Below are positions 27,236-35,171 of a stretch of DNA of 64,000 nucleotides, piece by piece. This DNA comes from Paenibacillus sp. JQZ6Y-1. Its GTDB lineage: Bacteria; Bacillota; Bacilli; Paenibacillales; Paenibacillaceae. Each line of letters opens with the position of its first letter. The first letter of the stretch is position 1. Both the position numbers and the translations under genes were made by a program. A model generated the notes under the pieces. That model ran no database searches. It had not been told where the DNA came from and saw only the letters and a program-made list of their open reading frames with translations. The stretch spans positions 62,001-126,000 of the forward strand of contig NZ_JBFDUZ010000005.1 in the NCBI RefSeq assembly GCF_040719145.1, read 5' to 3'.

Positions 27236-27303
27236 AAAAGCACCTTCTAGCCTGTATGCTCAAATTTGAATTGAGCCAAGGATTCTAGAAGGTGTTTTTT
27301 ATT
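27236..27303 (+). terminator. Terminator after the lipoprotein gene
   Basis: AAAAGCACCTTCTAG pairs with CTAGAAGGTGTTTT over a long partly paired loop (GCTCAAATT against AATTGAGC), followed by T-rich DNA. Confidence 0.7.
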
Positions 27304-27338
27304 TTTATTACATTAGCATTTTAAACTCTTTATTTAGA

Positions 27339-28250
27339 TCAATTGTATACATTACCTGCGCCGTTTACAGGTGCAGTGTTTCTATTAGTGTATTGTAAGG
27401 ATAGGCTCACACTTGTAGGTACATTACTGAATGACTCATAAATCCAAGTTCTTGAATCACTTTGTTTAGCATCTTTATAAATATCAAGTGCACTTACCTT
27501 AGTGTATCCACCAGTTGCAGTTACACGATCCAATTGATATATGATCCAAGCTGTATTGGCAAGAGTAGAAGTTTGCCATCCCTTTATAGTAGTACCGGTA
27601 TTATAAGGAGCCGTAAAAAAGGATGGATATCTTTGATTTTCTTTAGAAGCTAAAGAGAATGAATAGCCAACAATACTTGTTGCTGTTTTAATTGATTTTT
27701 TCGGTTGAGGATCAAACATATCTTTAGACAAGTTAGGCTTAGTCACTAATATATTGTTATTCTCAGCAAGTTTCGTTGATTCGGAGGCTACACTATTAGA
27801 ATTAGAAGATACCGTTAATTCTTGGATTTTAGGTTCGTAATTGATATTTTCCAGAACAACTACCCAGTCCCCATTTTCTTTAATTACAGGAACTTCATAA
27901 GCAGGAATTTTCCCCAAGTCATCAAAAACTTGGCTAACTTCTGCTTCGTATTGATTGTCGCTTACTTTACGGATTCCTTCTATTTCGAAACTTACCAATC
28001 TAGAATTTTCTTGATAATCTGCAAATAAAGACTTTATTTGACTCGCTTGTGCCTCTTTAGAATCATAAACAAGATCCTTAGAATACTTTAAATATTGTTC
28101 TGCATTGAGATCATGTGCCGCTTGGTAAAATTGTTCAACTGCATATTTTGCCTCTTTCTCTGAATCATTCTGTGTACTAGCAGCATGAACAGACGGTACG
28201 GCTGTCCATAACATAGTTGCCGCCAATGCAATAACTCCAATTTTTTTCAT
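27339..28250 (-). CDS. Secreted protein of unknown function
   Basis: A 303-residue protein with a clear signal peptide (MKKIG..., cleavage after VHA-A near residue 23). The N-terminal half (about 30-135) has the pattern of NTF2-like or stress-sensing exported domains (AVEQFYQAAHDLNAEQYL, FEIEGIRKV, GDWVVVLENI). The C-terminal half is rich in Ser, Thr and Tyr and looks like a beta-sandwich; it contains FSLASKENQRYPSF and TAWIIYQLDRV. I do not recognise the family. AGGAG precedes the ATG. It is AT-rich like its neighbours. Confidence 0.65.
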   Translation of the reverse strand: MKKIGVIALAATMLWTAVPSVHAASTQNDSEKEAKYAVEQFYQAAHDLNAEQYLKYSKDLVYDSKEAQASQIKSLFADYQENSRLVSFEIEGIRKVSDNQYEAEVSQVFDDLGKIPAYEVPVIKENGDWVVVLENINYEPKIQELTVSSNSNSVASESTKLAENNNILVTKPNLSKDMFDPQPKKSIKTATSIVGYSFSLASKENQRYPSFFTAPYNTGTTIKGWQTSTLANTAWIIYQLDRVTATGGYTKVSALDIYKDAKQSDSRTWIYESFSNVPTSVSLSLQYTNRNTAPVNGAGNVYN

Positions 28251-28369
28251 TTTGAATCTCCTTTTTGTTATATTTATGTATTACATAAATAAATTTATCA
28301 CATATTGAAAAAAAAGTAAAATATACAACTATATTGTATAGATTACATATTTATTATTTTTGGACCACT

Positions 28370-28432
28370 TTAATTATTATAAAATGCGACTATCTTCTAT
28401 TACATTAGATAGTCGCATTTTATAATAATTAA
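28370..28432. repeat. Perfect 26-bp inverted repeat with 11-base loop
   Basis: The two 26-base arms (28370-28395 and 28407-28432) are exact reverse complements. The core GCGACTATCT is flanked by AT-rich ends. It could be an unusually long bidirectional terminator between the secreted protein gene and the decayed gene on its right, or a palindromic element such as a MITE remnant. Confidence 0.75.
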
Positions 28433-28502
28433 AATTTCGTTTTCTTAGCAAATCCTATTGGTAATCAATCATTTTTGCATACGATAAAATCACGTTTTAA
28501 GA

Positions 28503-29260
28503 TTAAGCTTTTCTAATTAGCAGTTGACAATGCTGGTTTCCCTCTTGTAAGGTATTGCGTTTCAATATATTTACTTCATCACCGCTCATGTTTATTTTGA
28601 TTATCTGTTTAAGATTTTTGATTTGTTCTTCGGGCAACTTACTATCAATTACTAACTGAAGTAGAAAAAAATAAGAGTCTTCATACTATTTCAAGTTTTT
28701 TCGAGCTATTATTTGATCGTCTGAGAATTTCGTTATTTTATTAATTTTATTTATATTATACAACCATTTATGGAAAATATTATCTGTATAATTACGATAC
28801 GCTAATTTAATTTTTCATCCAAGCTATTTTTCAACTTAACCAAATCATTCACTGTGGCTGAAATAAGTTGATAATTCATCCATTCTTGCTATATCTGTAA
28901 TTGATCGGCAGAACGAGCCGTTTCTTCGCGTTGCATCTTTAATTCTTCTGCTTGCAGTTCAAGGGCTTCTCTTTGAAGAATTAATTCATCAGTTTGCATC
29001 TAAATTGACTTTCGTTTTTCTTGCAGTTCTTGTCTTTAAACTGTGATCGTATAGATAAGTCCAGCAAATGCTAATCCAGAAAATAAAGAGTTGACTGCTC
29101 CAAACATATCTCCGAACGTTCCGCGATAATCTACATTTATATATGTATTAATATACCAGCTTGATCCCAACCAAAGAGCAGTAACTACACCAATAATAAA
29201 TAGTATGATAATTGCTGATATTATTTTGCATTTTGGTTCTGTTATCACTATATTCACCAC
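28503..29260 (-). pseudogene. Decayed membrane/coiled-coil gene, putative phage abortive infection family
   Basis: The 5' end encodes two helices and FGDMFGAVNSLFSGLAFAGLIYTI, a hallmark of proteins annotated as putative phage abortive infection. The frame then meets stops, but the reading continues in the expected way: RQELQEKRKSI, MQTDELILQREALELQAEEL, then QEWMNYQLISATVNDLVKLKN. After one frameshift it continues to a proper end in KLPEEQIKNLKQIIKINM and a final TAA at 28503-28505. All four internal stops (TAA or TAG) sit where Gln is expected. The gene is broken and cannot make the full protein; the first 74 codons remain open. Confidence 0.75.
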
Positions 29261-29356
29261 CTATTATAAAACTTATTTACAAATATATTACATTTAAAAA
29301 AATAACTTCAATGTTATACTCACTTTCTTTATACCTTTAATCTACAAGCTTAAAAT

Positions 29357-29396
29357 AAAAAGCGAGTGTTTTCTATTGAGAAAACACTCGCTAATT
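29357..29396 (-). terminator. Terminator after the LPD29 cassette
   Basis: AGCGAGTGTTTTCT pairs perfectly with AGAAAACACTCGCT around a four-base loop, followed by TTTTTATTTT on the minus strand. Confidence 0.8.
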
Positions 29397-29425
29397 CTCT
29401 TGTTCTTAATGCTACTTTCATTAGA

Positions 29426-29650
29426 TTACTTTGCGTAAAGCTGCTGTGCCATTGCTGAAAATGTAACATCAATAAAATGGCCGTTTCGTAGCAGCAACTT
29501 TTCTACGCCGGGTATCGTTTCATTTTGGCTTAAAATGTTAAGAAGGAGGTCGTATTTAAACCTTTGATCGGGAGTCAGCTCATCGCGATGTTCCACAAGA
29601 AATAGCCGTTTCGCTTCTATTTTCGGAACTGGATCAGTATCTGAAGCCAA
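29426..29650 (-). CDS. Small hypothetical protein, last gene of the LPD29 cassette
   Basis: A 74-codon frame beginning with TTG and overlapping the end of the LPD29 gene by 34 bases. The product is soluble, with the segment ELTPDQRFKYDLLLNILSQN, and no family is recognised. No good ribosome site is visible before the TTG, so the start is uncertain; translation may depend on coupling to the gene before it. The strong terminator just downstream supports a real 3' end. Confidence 0.4.
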   Translation of the reverse strand: MASDTDPVPKIEAKRLFLVEHRDELTPDQRFKYDLLLNILSQNETIPGVEKLLLRNGHFIDVTFSAMAQQLYAK

Positions 29651-30054
29651 GCTTTGGGTAGTGTAGCGGCATTGTTCTTGTTCTTTAATTGCAACTCAGC
29701 TTCCCTCCACTGCATCACGGTATACCCTGCAATCGGTTCCTGCACTGATTGCTGAAGATAATCCAAAATCTCTGATCGGCGCGTGTCACTGAGCGTGCGG
29801 CTTGTAAAGATGTACTCAGCACCAACATACGCTTTTCCTTCCCACACATACCCCACGTCAGGATGCTGCGTGCTTTGAGTGCTTTTCATCCAACTCACTT
29901 GGCTTTCCACATCATGCACACTTGGACCATCTTGCCATTCAATTCGTACAGCATTGCTTGAGGTATACACACGAAAACGTTGATCGGGAAATTTCTTCCT
30001 TAATACCTGTCGTACTTTTTTAGCGGTAGCACTCGGTTTCTCATAGATTCGCAT
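29617..30054 (-). CDS. LPD29-domain protein (mobile-element associated)
   Basis: A 145-residue protein whose N-terminal half (TAKKVRQVLRKKFPDQRFRV, then VRIEWQDGPSVHDVESQV) fits the large-polyvalent-protein-associated domain 29. That domain is found in phages, plasmids and conjugative elements. The second half includes YVWEGKAYVGAEYIFTSRTLSD. The ATG at 30052-30054 has GGAGAG 7 bases upstream; an ATG two codons earlier lies too close to that site. The gene is in the middle of three overlapping genes. LPD29 has no established activity. Confidence 0.65.
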   Translation of the reverse strand: MRIYEKPSATAKKVRQVLRKKFPDQRFRVYTSSNAVRIEWQDGPSVHDVESQVSWMKSTQSTQHPDVGYVWEGKAYVGAEYIFTSRTLSDTRRSEILDYLQQSVQEPIAGYTVMQWREAELQLKNKNNAATLPKAWLQILIQFRK

Positions 30055-30358
30055 ATCCATCTCTCCTTTTTACAATCGGAATGACAAAACAATTGGGCTG
30101 GTAGGTATCTCCCTGTTGATGTACATCCAGCACAACGTCTTTATATGGCTGGGGTACAAGCAGCCAGAATAATACTTGTCTCAATCTCAATGTGCCTGCT
30201 CCATAATAAAACCAACTTAATCCGGTAAACTGGAGCTGCTCCGTTGTCGTTCGAATCGTAAGACGATACCATTTCTGATCGCTAAAGTTTCCCCGAATGA
30301 TAACAATATCACTGATACGGATGTGTGCAGATTCAATGAGCCGACGAATAGTTTTCAT
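30041..30358 (-). CDS. Hypothetical protein, first gene of the LPD29 cassette
   Basis: A 105-residue product with no recognised domain. It reads SDIVIIRGNFSDQKWYRLTIRTT, then GLSWFYYGAGTLRLRQVLFWLL and a VVLDVHQQ segment, suggesting a small mixed alpha/beta fold. It overlaps the LPD29 gene by 14 bases, so the two are coupled. Its start is directly beside a decayed gene of mobile-element type, and the three genes are probably residual cargo of that element. Confidence 0.5.
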   Translation of the reverse strand: MKTIRRLIESAHIRISDIVIIRGNFSDQKWYRLTIRTTTEQLQFTGLSWFYYGAGTLRLRQVLFWLLVPQPYKDVVLDVHQQGDTYQPNCFVIPIVKRRDGYANL

Positions 30359-30376
30359 GCACTCATCCGGGCATTT

Positions 30377-30808
30377 TTATAATAGTAGCGATATACCATA
30401 GCTGTTACACCTTATCAATCGGTTGAAGGAAGTCCATGTATTTACCGCCTGTAGATCATTGAAAGTAAGCTGCCGCTGCCAAGTTCCTTGACTTGGTGCC
30501 CATTCAAAACCACGCTTTTTAAGCACATTACGCTGTTCGTCGGTTGGCTTCCGTATTACTCAACACTTTTCCACCTTCAAAATCCCAATCAATAGAAGTC
30601 GGGCTTCTGTTTCAAATCATTCAGTCGTGTCTACACTCGTTTGATATTCTGTAGATTATTTGTTAGGTGAAATGGTGGAAAAGGCACAGGTGATGTCCGC
30701 CAATCTTTTGACATGGACAGCTTCAGTTCATCCATTCGTTGCTTCGTTAGCTGCGGGCAGCCATCCAGAGTCTTATACTTACGATAATAAGCATTGACCG
30801 CCTGTTAA
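30377..30808 (-). pseudogene. Decayed mobile-element protein gene
   Basis: No frame is open throughout, but three frames in succession give sensible protein: AYYRKYKTLDGCPQL and MDELKLSMSKDW at the right end, then SIDWDFEGGKVLSNTEANRR, then PTDEQRNVLKKRGFEWAPSQ followed by GTWQRQLT. The last piece is typical of large proteins from phages and conjugative elements that carry the RxxGFRWAPSxGxWQRQLT motif. At least two frameshifts and several stops are present. This shows that a larger element once covered this region. Confidence 0.65.
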
Positions 30809-30878
30809 GCTATTGTTAAGGAAATGTTCTCCGCGCGTTTATACAGTATTGGCTATGATAAAAACAGAGGTGATAACG

Positions 30879-31793
30879 ATGGACAATCTGATTATATCCA
30901 CAACGAATTTGACCAAAAAATACAAAAAGAACACATCGGTCGACGGAATCGATCTGCGAATGAATCGCGGCGAAATTTATGGTTTTCTCGGTCCGAATGG
31001 TGCAGGTAAAACAACTACAATCCGCATGCTGCTCGGTCTGATTAAGCCGTCGCGAGGCTCCATCGACATATTCGGGCAAAGTCTGAAGCGAAATCGGATC
31101 AATATTTTGCAGCGAGTGGGTTCCTTGGTTGAATCCCCTTCGTATTATGGCAATCTGACTGGCTACGAGAATCTGGAAACCGTACGCCGATTACGAGGGC
31201 TTCCAGAAAAGCGTGTACATGAGGTTCTGGATATTGTACGTCTCACCAAAGTTGCCAATCGGCTGGCAAAGGAATATTCACTTGGTATGAAGCAGCGACT
31301 TGGTATTGCAGCAGCCCTACTGAGCCAGCCAGATCTGCTCATTCTGGATGAGCCGACCAATGGACTTGATCCTGCCGGTATTCAGGAAATTCGCGAGCTG
31401 ATCAAAGAGCTGCCCGGCAGACAGGGTATGAGTGTACTCATTTCTAGCCACTTGCTAAGTGAAATCGACCAGATGGCAACGCAGGTGGGAATTATCAATG
31501 AAGGCAAACTGATTTTTCAAGATTCCATTGATACCTTGCGACAAAAGCAAAAGCCGCTGTTGAAGATTGGTGTCAATGACATACATGAAGCAAATTCCGT
31601 ACTTAAAAATAATGGCTTGGCACCTCAAATGCAGAATGAAGCGCTCTGGATTTCGGAAACGGCTCCTGAATTTGTCTCTGAGATCAACTCCATTCTGGTT
31701 CATTCTGGCGTGTCCGTATATCGGCTGGAAGAAGTAAAACGAACGCTGGAAGATATCTTTTTGGATATTACGGGGAAAGGAGCCAGCTTATGA
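30879..31793 (+). CDS. Lantibiotic-immunity-type ABC transporter ATP-binding protein
   Basis: A 304-residue ATPase of the BcrA/LanF/EpiF type: Walker A GPNGAGKTTT, signature YSLGMKQRLGIA, Walker B LLILDEPTNGLDP, and the H-loop in LISSHLLSE. The C-terminal ~90 residues are the usual extension of this group. The ATG at 30879-30881 follows GAGGTG by 6 bases. The next gene starts inside its stop. With the two following permeases it forms a LanFEG-like unit that would remove a bacteriocin or bacitracin-like peptide from the membrane. No biosynthesis or sensor genes are adjacent. Confidence 0.87.
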   Translation: MDNLIISTTNLTKKYKKNTSVDGIDLRMNRGEIYGFLGPNGAGKTTTIRMLLGLIKPSRGSIDIFGQSLKRNRINILQRVGSLVESPSYYGNLTGYENLETVRRLRGLPEKRVHEVLDIVRLTKVANRLAKEYSLGMKQRLGIAAALLSQPDLLILDEPTNGLDPAGIQEIRELIKELPGRQGMSVLISSHLLSEIDQMATQVGIINEGKLIFQDSIDTLRQKQKPLLKIGVNDIHEANSVLKNNGLAPQMQNEALWISETAPEFVSEINSILVHSGVSVYRLEEVKRTLEDIFLDITGKGASL

Positions 31794-32548
31794 TTCGAAG
31801 CATATTCTGGTCGGATCGTCTCAAGCTGAGACGTACTTCGCTTCCCGCTGTGCTTGTTCTCGTGCCGCTGCTTGTGCTTGCTTATGAGTTGGTCAATCTT
31901 ACGTATCGTTCCGACTATGTGGTGCGTCAAGCTGCCATGTTTAAAGCCCAATCCATGTGGGAATTCCTTCTGTATGACAACAGTCTTCTGTACGGTCTTG
32001 GCTTTCCTCTGGCAGCCACAATCGTCACATCCATGATCGTCAATATTGAACACCAGTCCAATTCGTGGAAAGCGATTCTGGCTCAACCGATTTCCAAAGT
32101 AGGCATTTATATGAGCAAATTCGCATGGACCATTTTGGGTTTGACCTTTTCCGCCAGTATCTTCTTTGTCGGTACGATTTTGCTGGGCAAAGGATTAGGA
32201 TTGGAAGGCAAAATGCCCCTATGGCTGATCTTCGCTGACAGCTATAGCATCCTGATTACCACCTTACCGATGATCGCTTTTCAATTTTGGCTTTCGATTG
32301 TATTTAAAAATCAGGCATTTCCCATTATTGTGGGTGCTATTCTTTCTATCATGGGGCTATTTCTTGCCGCTGGTTCCACGACACGCTGGTTGCCGCTGGC
32401 GTATCCTGTGCAATCATCCACCGTTACACTGCAATACGAAGGGCTGGTCTACAACGGCGATTTGCCTGCCTACATTACGATCAATATTCTAGTGGGTATC
32501 GTGCTGCTTGTGATCGGAATGATTGATTTTAGACGCAGAGAAATGTAG
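31790..32548 (+). CDS. Lantibiotic-immunity-type ABC permease (MutE/EpiE-like)
   Basis: A 252-residue ABC-2 type permease with six helices. The N-terminus has the family start WSDRLKLRRTSLPAVLVLVPL, followed by MWEFLLYDNSLLYGLGFPL and NIEHQSNSWKAILAQPISK, both typical of MutE/EpiE-type immunity permeases. It overlaps the ATPase gene by four bases (ATGA) and is followed within 14 bases by a second permease gene. Confidence 0.85.
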   Translation: MIRSIFWSDRLKLRRTSLPAVLVLVPLLVLAYELVNLTYRSDYVVRQAAMFKAQSMWEFLLYDNSLLYGLGFPLAATIVTSMIVNIEHQSNSWKAILAQPISKVGIYMSKFAWTILGLTFSASIFFVGTILLGKGLGLEGKMPLWLIFADSYSILITTLPMIAFQFWLSIVFKNQAFPIIVGAILSIMGLFLAAGSTTRWLPLAYPVQSSTVTLQYEGLVYNGDLPAYITINILVGIVLLVIGMIDFRRREM

Positions 32549-32561
32549 CAGGAGGTCTGTC

Positions 32562-33296
32562 ATGAAAAACATCATTAGCGTCGAACGATTAAAACTCAAA
32601 CGCTCCAAAATCTGGTTTCTATATGTGCTTGGACCGCTTGTTGGTGTTGTCCTTGCCTTTATCAACTTTAGAAATAATTATGATTTGTTCATGCAGCCAG
32701 GCGACAACGAATGGATGGAAGCATGGACACAGGTTGCTATATTCATGGGTCCCTTTGTATTACCGATTATGGTTGGAATCTATGCCGCTATGGTATGCAG
32801 AGGAGAGCATGTCGGCGGAGGATGGAAGCAATTGATGGCACTTCCTCTGGAACGACACCAGATCTTCTTAGGCAAACTGATCATGTCCGCTATCATGGTT
32901 GCCATAACGCTTGGGATGGTCTTTATACTGTTTTTGGTATTTGGCATCGTCAACCGATTACAAGGATTTCCGCCGATAGGGAGTATTCTCGTGTTTGTCG
33001 TACAGGGCTTTCTCGCTTGTATGCCGCTATTGCTGATTCAGTTAATCATCTCTATTCGTTCCAAAACGTTTGGTATCCCATTGGCAGTCAGTATTGTCTT
33101 CACTTTACCAGCGATTATTGTCGCTAGTACTCCGCTGGGACAATTTTACCCTTGGACACAGCCGATGCTAGCGATGTCACCCGCGGATGAGTCGCCAATC
33201 GAATCGTATGCTTTGTTTTATTGTTTGCTTGTAGGCATATTTGCCGTTTGTCTCATTTTGGGATTAAGAAGCTTTGCCAGACGTGATGTCGCTTGA
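32562..33296 (+). CDS. Lantibiotic-immunity-type ABC permease (MutG-like)
   Basis: A 244-residue ABC-2 type permease, six helices, paralogous to the gene before it. The N-terminus (NIISVERLKLKRSKIWFLYV) and the GGGWKQLMALPLERHQIFLGKL segment are those of MutG/LanG permeases. AGGAGG precedes the ATG at 32562-32564; a longer in-frame start inside the previous gene has no site. It is last in the three-gene unit. Confidence 0.85.
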   Translation: MKNIISVERLKLKRSKIWFLYVLGPLVGVVLAFINFRNNYDLFMQPGDNEWMEAWTQVAIFMGPFVLPIMVGIYAAMVCRGEHVGGGWKQLMALPLERHQIFLGKLIMSAIMVAITLGMVFILFLVFGIVNRLQGFPPIGSILVFVVQGFLACMPLLLIQLIISIRSKTFGIPLAVSIVFTLPAIIVASTPLGQFYPWTQPMLAMSPADESPIESYALFYCLLVGIFAVCLILGLRSFARRDVA

Positions 33297-33323
33297 AGCA
33301 GTTGCTGGATTGTAATTCAAAAC

Positions 33324-33412
33324 AAAAAATCGAGATGGAATCGACGACATCTAGTTTCATAGCCTTCAGGCTACAACGCTACTTTTGTGTCATCCTCTGA
33401 TTCCATCTCGAT
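33324..33412 (-). terminator. Terminator after the fucosidase gene
   Basis: ATCGAGATGGAATC and its complement pair across a 56-base insert that holds a smaller hairpin, followed by TTTTTTG on the minus strand. It separates two convergent transcripts. Confidence 0.65.
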
Positions 33413-33446
33413 AGGTAAGCATATGCTAGTACATAACTGATCTACA

Positions 33447-34901
33447 CTATAGCGAATTACGTTTTTGCGCCGTATCAAATACACCCACCGACTGCAGCGT
33501 CGGACACCAGCGCGATCCGACAATGGAAATGCGCATATAACGCGCCTGCTGCGGAGCAAGACGGCAGATACATTTGTATCCCACGACTGTACCCATATGG
33601 ATTACTTGCCACTCCCCGCTCGCCGTCAGCACCTCTACCGTAAACTGCTCGATCCGCTGCCCAGACGCAATATGCTCCCTCAAGACTACCCGATCAAATG
33701 TCACCGTTTGCCCAAGATCAAGCTCTATCATTGCCTGCTCCACACCTTCTGCTGATTGCCACCACGTATCCTCTCGACCATCCGTCAGGCAGCTACCATC
33801 GAACAGCATAGGCTGTGCATCGGCACATTCGGTCACTTGCACTGCTGCATGAAATGCCAGATCGTTGTCATCATAGACGGCGATGCGTTCGCCCAATTCT
33901 TGCAGCACCTGCACATCCTTTTCATGAATCAGCCCACGGCGATCTGGCGGCAGATTGAGCAAAAAGCAGGAATTGCCACCTACCGTGCGCTCGTACAGCT
34001 CCATTAGTGTATCGGTATCCTTAACCAGATCATCCTCAGTGGCATGGTAAAACCAGCCCGGACGAATCGACGTGTTCACCTCTGCTGGATACCAGATCAA
34101 TTTATCTGCTTTGGCGATGACCTCACGGCTGCCCAGATCGTCTTCGTCGGAATTGATGCGACTGGCAAAAGTAGCATCGTCTTCCGTTTGCGACTTTTCC
34201 TGAATCTTCTCGTTATCCTGCATGGAAGCAGGCACGACACACCACTCGGATGTACGAGTATGACCAGCTTCGTTGCCGCACCAGCGCACATCCGGTCCGC
34301 ATACCGAGATGACCGCTTGCGGCTGGTGGCGACGAATGACGGCATAATAGCGATCCCAGTCATATATCTGCCTTTTCCCATTCGGTCCTTCCCCACATGC
34401 GCCGTCAAACCACACGCTGAAAATATCTCCATACTCAGTCAGCAATTCTTCCAGTTGATGCACGAAATAGTCATTGTACGCTTCAGAGTCACCATAGCTA
34501 CGCTCATGCCGATCCCAAGGCGACAGGTATATGCCAAATTTCAATCCATACTTGTGGCACGCTTCCGATACCTCACGTACAAGATCACCCTGTCTCTGCC
34601 GCCACGGACTATTGCGAACCGAATGCTCTGTATAACGACTAGGCCACAGGCAAAAGCCATCGTGGTGCTTACACGTCAGAATCAATCCCTTCATCCCAGC
34701 CGCATGACAAGCCTGCGCCCATTGACGCGCATCCAACTCCGTCGGATGGAAGATATCCGGCGATTCCGTACCGTCGCCCCATTCGCGATCCGTAAATGTA
34801 TTGACCGTAAAATGAATAAATCCGTAAAACTCTAACTTCTGCCATGCCAGCTGCCTTGCCGAAGGAGTAACCGTAGCCGCCTCCCGAATGGAAATGCTCA
34901 T
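33447..34901 (-). CDS. Alpha-L-fucosidase, GH29, with C-terminal discoidin-like domain
   Basis: A 484-residue enzyme that removes alpha-L-fucose from glycans. The GH29 barrel shows YGFIHFTVNTFTDREWGDG near the start, CKHHDGFCLWPS, and the nucleophile Asp in VWFDGACGEG. The C-terminal ~120 residues (FDGSCLTDGREDTWWQS, then IELDLGQTVTFDRVVLREH) are an F5/8 type C-like carbohydrate-binding module. There is no signal peptide, so it acts inside the cell on imported oligosaccharides. The ATG at 34899-34901 has AAGGAAGG upstream. It is monocistronic. Confidence 0.9.
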   Translation of the reverse strand: MSISIREAATVTPSARQLAWQKLEFYGFIHFTVNTFTDREWGDGTESPDIFHPTELDARQWAQACHAAGMKGLILTCKHHDGFCLWPSRYTEHSVRNSPWRQRQGDLVREVSEACHKYGLKFGIYLSPWDRHERSYGDSEAYNDYFVHQLEELLTEYGDIFSVWFDGACGEGPNGKRQIYDWDRYYAVIRRHQPQAVISVCGPDVRWCGNEAGHTRTSEWCVVPASMQDNEKIQEKSQTEDDATFASRINSDEDDLGSREVIAKADKLIWYPAEVNTSIRPGWFYHATEDDLVKDTDTLMELYERTVGGNSCFLLNLPPDRRGLIHEKDVQVLQELGERIAVYDDNDLAFHAAVQVTECADAQPMLFDGSCLTDGREDTWWQSAEGVEQAMIELDLGQTVTFDRVVLREHIASGQRIEQFTVEVLTASGEWQVIHMGTVVGYKCICRLAPQQARYMRISIVGSRWCPTLQSVGVFDTAQKRNSL

Positions 34902-35111
34902 CTGATCCTTCCTTTCGTGACACATGGGACTGTCCGTTAGCAAGCACTTGGAATGACTGCTTGGCATAACCATCCATTCCCGTTCCTCTTGGTATTGCCC
35001 CTATTTAACCGAAATCCGATTCATCCGTCAATATGACATAACCATATGTATTGAACAAATGGGAACTGGATGGTGACTGTACTTCATACCTTCATAAGGA
35101 TGCGCAAAATA

Positions 35112-35163
35112 ACAAAAAAAAGCACCCTATTCAGATGAAACTGAATAGAGCACCTTTTTTAAA
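35112..35163 (-). terminator. Terminator after rlmN
   Basis: CTATTCAG/CTGAATAG with an outer wobble-paired GGTGC/GGTGC extension forms a hairpin followed by TTTTTTTT on the minus strand. Confidence 0.7.
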
Positions 35164-35171
35164 AATACATA

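Noticed and set aside
34044-34835. 263-codon plus-strand frame opposite the fucosidase
   Set aside because: Antisense to a clear GH29 gene, no ribosome site, and no recognisable domain.
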